Assembly (NCBI GenBank): GCA_046302135.1
Contig: JBKCIQ010000133.1
Span: forward strand, 1 to 18,701
Reading direction: 5' to 3'
Length of the DNA stretch: 18,701 nucleotides
DNA from: AM-1111 sp046302135
GTDB lineage: Bacteria > Bacteroidota > Bacteroidia > B-17B0 > Aurantibacillaceae
Shown: positions 15,975 through 18,701 of the stretch, piece after piece
Layout: each line of letters opens with the position of its first letter
Position numbering within the stretch: position 1 is the first letter of the stretch
Position numbers and translations under genes: made by a program
Notes under the pieces: generated by a model
What the model was told of the DNA's origin: nothing
Database searches by the model: none
Seen by the model: only the letters and a program-made list of their open reading frames with translations

Positions 15975-16148
15975 TTACTGAATCACTATTTTCTTGAGTG
16001 AACTTCTCTCTCCATTAACACTCAAAAAGTAAATTCCACTTTCTATTCCTTCTAGGGAAATTTGTAATTGCTTACCACTAACGTTAAAGGTTTGTATAGA
16101 ACGACCGCTTGCATCAAATAGAGTTACTGAATTGATTTGTTTCTCATT
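15975..16148 (-). pseudogene. Detached T9SS type A sorting tail of the LamG protein
   Basis: Directly after the TAA at 16149-16151 the same frame stays open for 57 codons to TAA 15975-15977. It reads NEKQINSVTLFDASGRSIQT and SLEGIESGIYFLSVNGERSS and ends LKKIVIQ. Together with NIFPNPSDGKVNIV before the stop this is a complete type A sorting domain. Only one codon separates the two parts, so a single nonsense change explains the break. No start codon serves this piece. Confidence 0.85.
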
Positions 16149-16961
16149 TTAAACAATATTTACTTTTCCATCTGAAGGGTTTGGAAAAATATTTAACTCG
16201 TTGTTTTGAAAATCATTATTTAGACCTGTTGTTACTGAACCGTTGTATAAATTAGTGATTTCCTGCTGCGTTAATGCACGAGTCCAGATGCCGATATCAT
16301 CGAGTTTTCCATTATGGTAAGAAACATTATCCGGAAATTTCCCAAATAGTAAGTCAAAGTTGTTGGATATTAGGGTTCCTGTACTTCCAAGCGTTCCATT
16401 ACAAGACGAAGTTAGTAGGCCGTTTGCATAAAAGTTTAATGTGGTTCCGTCCCATGTTCCAACTGTATGTATCCAAGATAGTGTATCGCCATTATTAGAG
16501 CCACAATAAATATTGCAATTATTACAACCTCCTGTTGGCGGATCATTGTTTATTGCGATTGACATCAGCGTTGAACCTGACTGACCTGTTGACAAGTGGT
16601 ATGAATACGTGTTATTTGAAAGTCTAGCTTTTGAAACAAACGCCATCGGTAAGTTGTTGTTTTTATAAACCCAAGCAGATATCGTAAACGATGAATTTAA
16701 ATTTAATTGTGGAGATGAAATCACTGAAATATAATTGCTAATCCCATCCAAACTATAAGCGCAGTTTACATTCCCGTTTCTGTCATTAGTGAGCGTCGCC
16801 CCATTAACCGTTCCATTATTTCCATTCCCACTTTCATCATTTGCGTTACCATTAAAAGGCCACCAACCAGCCAAACCATTGGTGGGCACGTAAGACGGAA
16901 CAGTCTGTGCCACGTTAACAAAAGGCAAGGCGGCTATTACAATTAATAAAAAAAATTTCAT
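16149..16961 (-). CDS. LamG/concanavalin-like secreted protein, truncated by in-frame stop
   Basis: The product has 270 residues from the ATG at 16961. An earlier ATG at 17030 lies upstream of the likely -7 box and would put 23 residues in front of the signal peptide, so I reject it. The signal peptide (KFFLLIVIAALPFVNVA, cut before QTVP) is followed by a laminin-G/concanavalin A-like domain (about 30-235): GLAGWWPFNGNANDESGNGN, SFTISAWVYKNN and KLDDIGIWTRALTQQEI. Residues about 240-270 begin a T9SS type A sorting domain (LNIFPNPSDGKVNIV), which is cut by TAA. Its remaining 57 codons are intact in frame. Without the tail the protein would be exported by Sec but probably not by T9SS. LamG domains often bind sugars or proteins; the ligand is unknown. 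Confidence 0.85.
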   Translation of the reverse strand: MKFFLLIVIAALPFVNVAQTVPSYVPTNGLAGWWPFNGNANDESGNGNNGTVNGATLTNDRNGNVNCAYSLDGISNYISVISSPQLNLNSSFTISAWVYKNNNLPMAFVSKARLSNNTYSYHLSTGQSGSTLMSIAINNDPPTGGCNNCNIYCGSNNGDTLSWIHTVGTWDGTTLNFYANGLLTSSCNGTLGSTGTLISNNFDLLFGKFPDNVSYHNGKLDDIGIWTRALTQQEITNLYNGSVTTGLNNDFQNNELNIFPNPSDGKVNIV

Positions 16962-16999
16962 GATATAAATTTTTAAGTGTATTATTTTCTTTACGGCCA

Positions 17000-17007
17000 C
17001 AAATGTA
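17000..17007 (-). promoter_or_regulatory. Candidate -7 box for the LamG gene
   Basis: TACATTTG on the minus strand is a perfect TAnnTTTG match, 38 bp upstream of the ATG at 16961. No TTG is found at the expected distance upstream, so the promoter is supported only by the -7 element. Confidence 0.4.
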
Positions 17008-17133
17008 GCAAAATAATCATTTAAAGACATATTAACTCGTTTTATGGTGTTTTTAGAGAAGCGCGGCTGTTTTAGTTAGAGAAAAATTGTTGCTAAAGAT
17101 GTATTAAGTTTTAGCTTTAAGAAGAGTTAAATC

Positions 17134-17170
17134 GATACGATTTGATATAATTAGATATGATAACGATACG
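17134..17170 (+). repeat. 37-bp direct repeat flanking fic, downstream copy
   Basis: Starts GATACGATTTGATA and ends GATAACGATACG. It matches 18256-18292 in 33 of 37 positions, same orientation. It contains internal repeats of GATACGAT-like units. The two copies bracket the fic gene; 1085 bp lie between them. Confidence 0.7.
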
Positions 17171-17256
17171 TAATATTTGATTTTATCTGCTAAGGCAAAA
17201 ACTAAACTGCTTTTATTAAAACTATTCTTTGCATATCTCAGTTGAATTTGCCCGAT

Positions 17257-18147
17257 TTATATTTCTGCACCATTATACCCCTCCGCTATCATCCATTTTT
17301 CACGTAATCTAAATGCAGGAATGGTTTGCCTTCTGGCTTTGTTGGCCACTATATTGGGTTTTATTTTATTTTGTGAAGACCACATAGCAAGGGGAATTAT
17401 TTTTTTTGCCGTCAGAATAGTGATGCGTTTGTGTAAGGACTCCTGCAAGAGCAAAGCAAATAATTGTGTAAAACCACCAAACTTCATAGTGGTAGAATAG
17501 TTATTGAAAAGCGGATAATATTCCGTGTGTTTACTTTTATTTTGAATGATGATGGGCGGAAATCCTGCATTCATCAATTGTAAATTAATCAGCACTCTGC
17601 CTATGCGTCCATTCCCGTCAACGAATGGGTGAATGTTTTCAAACTCTGCGTGAAATCGTGCAATACTTTCTAAAAAATATCGGCTTTTATTTTTGCTGTA
17701 GTCATCCACCAACTCTTGCAAGAGTGTGTGCACAAATTTTGGATTTGCACCCAAGTGATTACCAACCCTAACCCATTCTTTACCGCTGCGAAAACGTCCC
17801 GCAATCTTGTCATCAATTCCCGAAAGTAAAATTTTATGTAAACTTAAAATTAGTTTTACGCTAAGTTTATTCGATTTGTTCTTCAGTAATGTTTCGGTCA
17901 ACGTTGCCAGGTTTTTAGCTTCGTAAATCTCACGCACATTTACTTTACGATTTAAATCGCCACCTGCCAATATTTTCTCTGTGTCTTCCAATGTAAGCGT
18001 TGAGTTTTCTATGGCGTTTGAGTTGTAAACCATTTCCGGAATTTCAACAATGGCAATTTCATTCAGCAAAGTTTCTTTACCCTTAAACAGCTTAAGGTAT
18101 TGCTTTTGCAAAGCCTCAATTTTAACTTTTGTGGTTTGGTTAATCAA
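17257..18147 (-). CDS. Class II Fic-domain protein (putative AMP-transferase) with C-terminal HTH-like segment
   Basis: The protein has 296 residues. The Fic core motif HPFVDGNGRIGR is complete, with catalytic His173, acidic Asp177 and Arg184. An inhibitory motif SNAIEN (43-48, matching S/T-x-x-x-E-G/N) lies N-terminal to the core, which places it in class II, where the glutamate blocks ATP in cis. The last ~35 residues (NKARRQTIPAFRLREKWMI) resemble the short winged HTH of excisionase-like proteins. Such Fic proteins transfer AMP to a hydroxyl on a target protein; the target is unknown. There is no ATG before residue 39, and the best start is TTG at 18147. No separate antitoxin gene adjoins it. 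It stands alone between direct repeats, with an inverted repeat upstream. Confidence 0.87.
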   Translation of the reverse strand: MINQTTKVKIEALQKQYLKLFKGKETLLNEIAIVEIPEMVYNSNAIENSTLTLEDTEKILAGGDLNRKVNVREIYEAKNLATLTETLLKNKSNKLSVKLILSLHKILLSGIDDKIAGRFRSGKEWVRVGNHLGANPKFVHTLLQELVDDYSKNKSRYFLESIARFHAEFENIHPFVDGNGRIGRVLINLQLMNAGFPPIIIQNKSKHTEYYPLFNNYSTTMKFGGFTQLFALLLQESLHKRITILTAKKIIPLAMWSSQNKIKPNIVANKARRQTIPAFRLREKWMIAEGYNGAEI

Positions 18148-18162
18148 TTTTTCGACTTTTAT

Positions 18163-18204
18163 TTATCGTGAAAACATATATAAATATACAACTTTTCACG
18201 GTAA
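18163..18204. promoter_or_regulatory. Inverted repeat upstream of fic, candidate operator
   Basis: TTATCGTGAAAA (18163-18174) and TTTTCACGGTAA (18193-18204) are inverted copies matching at 11 of 12 positions, with an 18-bp AT-only-like spacer. The near arm ends 16 bp upstream of the TTG start. Two arms about three helical turns apart centre to centre suit a dimeric or tetrameric regulator, possibly the HTH-like end of the Fic protein itself. Confidence 0.5.
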
Positions 18205-18255
18205 GTTATGGGTATAATTTGACTTTTAGATTATATCAATTAGAAAGACAAAAAT

Positions 18256-18292
18256 GATACGATTTGATACATTTAGATACGATAACTATACG
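18256..18292 (+). repeat. 37-bp direct repeat flanking fic, upstream copy
   Basis: Second copy of the repeat at 17134-17170 (33 of 37 identical), located between the fic operator region and the atpG terminator. Weaker similarity continues for some bases after the 37-bp core (both have a GCAAA...ACTAAA run within about 35 bp). Confidence 0.7.
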
Positions 18293-18353
18293 AAAAGCAT
18301 CAGAAAAGCAAAGCAACTAAAATTCTGTCGAAATAAATTGCTATTGAAAAAGT

Positions 18354-18380
18354 AAAAAACGGAGGATAAAATTATCCGTT
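18354..18380 (-). terminator. Terminator of atpG, overlapping its stop codon
   Basis: On the minus strand AACGGA (18380-... ) pairs with TCCGTT ending at 18358, the loop containing GGATAA/TTATCC complementarity, followed by a T-run (18359-18354). The TAA stop (18374-18372) lies inside the structure. Confidence 0.55.
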
Positions 18381-18701
18381 GAGGGCTTCTGCACCCGCAA
18401 CGATCTCCAAAATTTCTTTGGTAATGGCGGCCTGACGTGCTTTGTTATAAGTGAGGCGAAGATCGCGCAGCATTTCTTTTGCGTTATCAGTCGCCTTATG
18501 CATTGCGGTCATACGCGCCCCGTGTTCAGCGGCATTGGAATCTAATAGTGCCTTATATAACTGTGTCTTCAATGAGCGTGGAATCAAATCGGAAATGATG
18601 AAGTTCACATCCGGAGAAAAAATGTAATCCTGTTTCTTCTCACTTACGGTTGAGGATTTTTTCTCTGCAGACTGAACCGGTAAAAATTGTTCTGCTTGCG
18701 T
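18372..18701 (-). CDS. atpG: ATP synthase F1 gamma subunit, C-terminal part (5' end outside window)
   Basis: The frame runs off the right edge and covers 109 residues. It includes TQAEQFLPVQSAEKKSS at the edge, and then the conserved C-terminal helix of the gamma subunit: LKTQLYKALLDSNAAEHGAR, MTAMHKATDNAKEML and LTYNKARQAAITKEILEIV, ending GAEALNG. This helix is part of the rotor shaft inside the alpha3-beta3 ring of F1 and couples proton flow to ATP synthesis at the inner face of the membrane. The length after the RMTAM motif is normal, so the 3' end is intact. A terminator follows at once, so it is the last gene of its transcript; upstream genes, normally atpA and atpH, would lie outside the window. 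Confidence 0.93.
   Translation of the reverse strand, partial: TQAEQFLPVQSAEKKSSTVSEKKQDYIFSPDVNFIISDLIPRSLKTQLYKALLDSNAAEHGARMTAMHKATDNAKEMLRDLRLTYNKARQAAITKEILEIVAGAEALNG

Noticed and set aside
16962..17030. Upstream extension of the LamG protein from ATG 17030
   Set aside because: Would bury the signal peptide behind 23 residues and covers the TACATTTG box.
1..18701. CRISPR arrays, tRNA, rRNA, riboswitches
   Set aside because: No regularly spaced repeats, no tRNA-like cloverleaf or rRNA sequence noticed on reading both strands; no dedicated RNA search could be run.

Overview
The window looks like chromosomal DNA of a low-GC member of the Bacteroidota, order unresolved. The evidence is two kinds of type IX secretion (T9SS) C-terminal sorting domain, a 'choice-of-anchor L' protein, TPR/SpoIIE-type signalling remnants, start codons without a clear Shine-Dalgarno sequence but with A-rich leaders, and at least one well-formed Bacteroidota promoter (TTG-N20-TAnnTTTG). 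No rRNA, tRNA, CRISPR array, IS or phage gene was seen.

Layout. 1-3340: the C-terminal end of an OmpA-like protein (+); a minus-strand pair made of a divergent ECF-type sigma factor and a lysine-rich single-pass membrane protein; then a minus-strand pair made of an M20 dipeptidase and a LEA-type lipoprotein. 3465-8714: a T9SS type B secreted protein (+) convergent with a 1109-residue secreted WD40/beta-propeller protein that ends in a caspase-like peptidase domain (-). 8817-11839: acetyl-CoA synthetase (+), convergent with a yceI-marR pair (-) that has a clear operator/promoter and a hairpin between the two genes. 12080-13552: two secreted proteins (+), one LRR and one with a T9SS type A tail, probably an operon.

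13598-18300 reads as a decaying accessory stretch. It holds a TPR-membrane-SpoIIE phosphatase gene broken into two frames with two internal deletions, a start-less coding fragment, a pair of GC-rich REP-like repeats, a LamG protein whose T9SS tail is cut off by an in-frame stop, and a class II Fic gene framed by 37-bp direct repeats with an inverted repeat at its 5' end. Conserved sequence resumes at 18372 with the 3' end of atpG (-), followed by a terminator that overlaps its stop codon.

Functionally, most of the window concerns the cell envelope and secreted proteins. Acetate activation and ATP synthase are the housekeeping parts. The most notable points are the secreted WD40-caspase, the yceI operator architecture, the Fic cassette with its own repeats, and two clear gene-decay events that an automatic annotation would probably report as intact separate genes.
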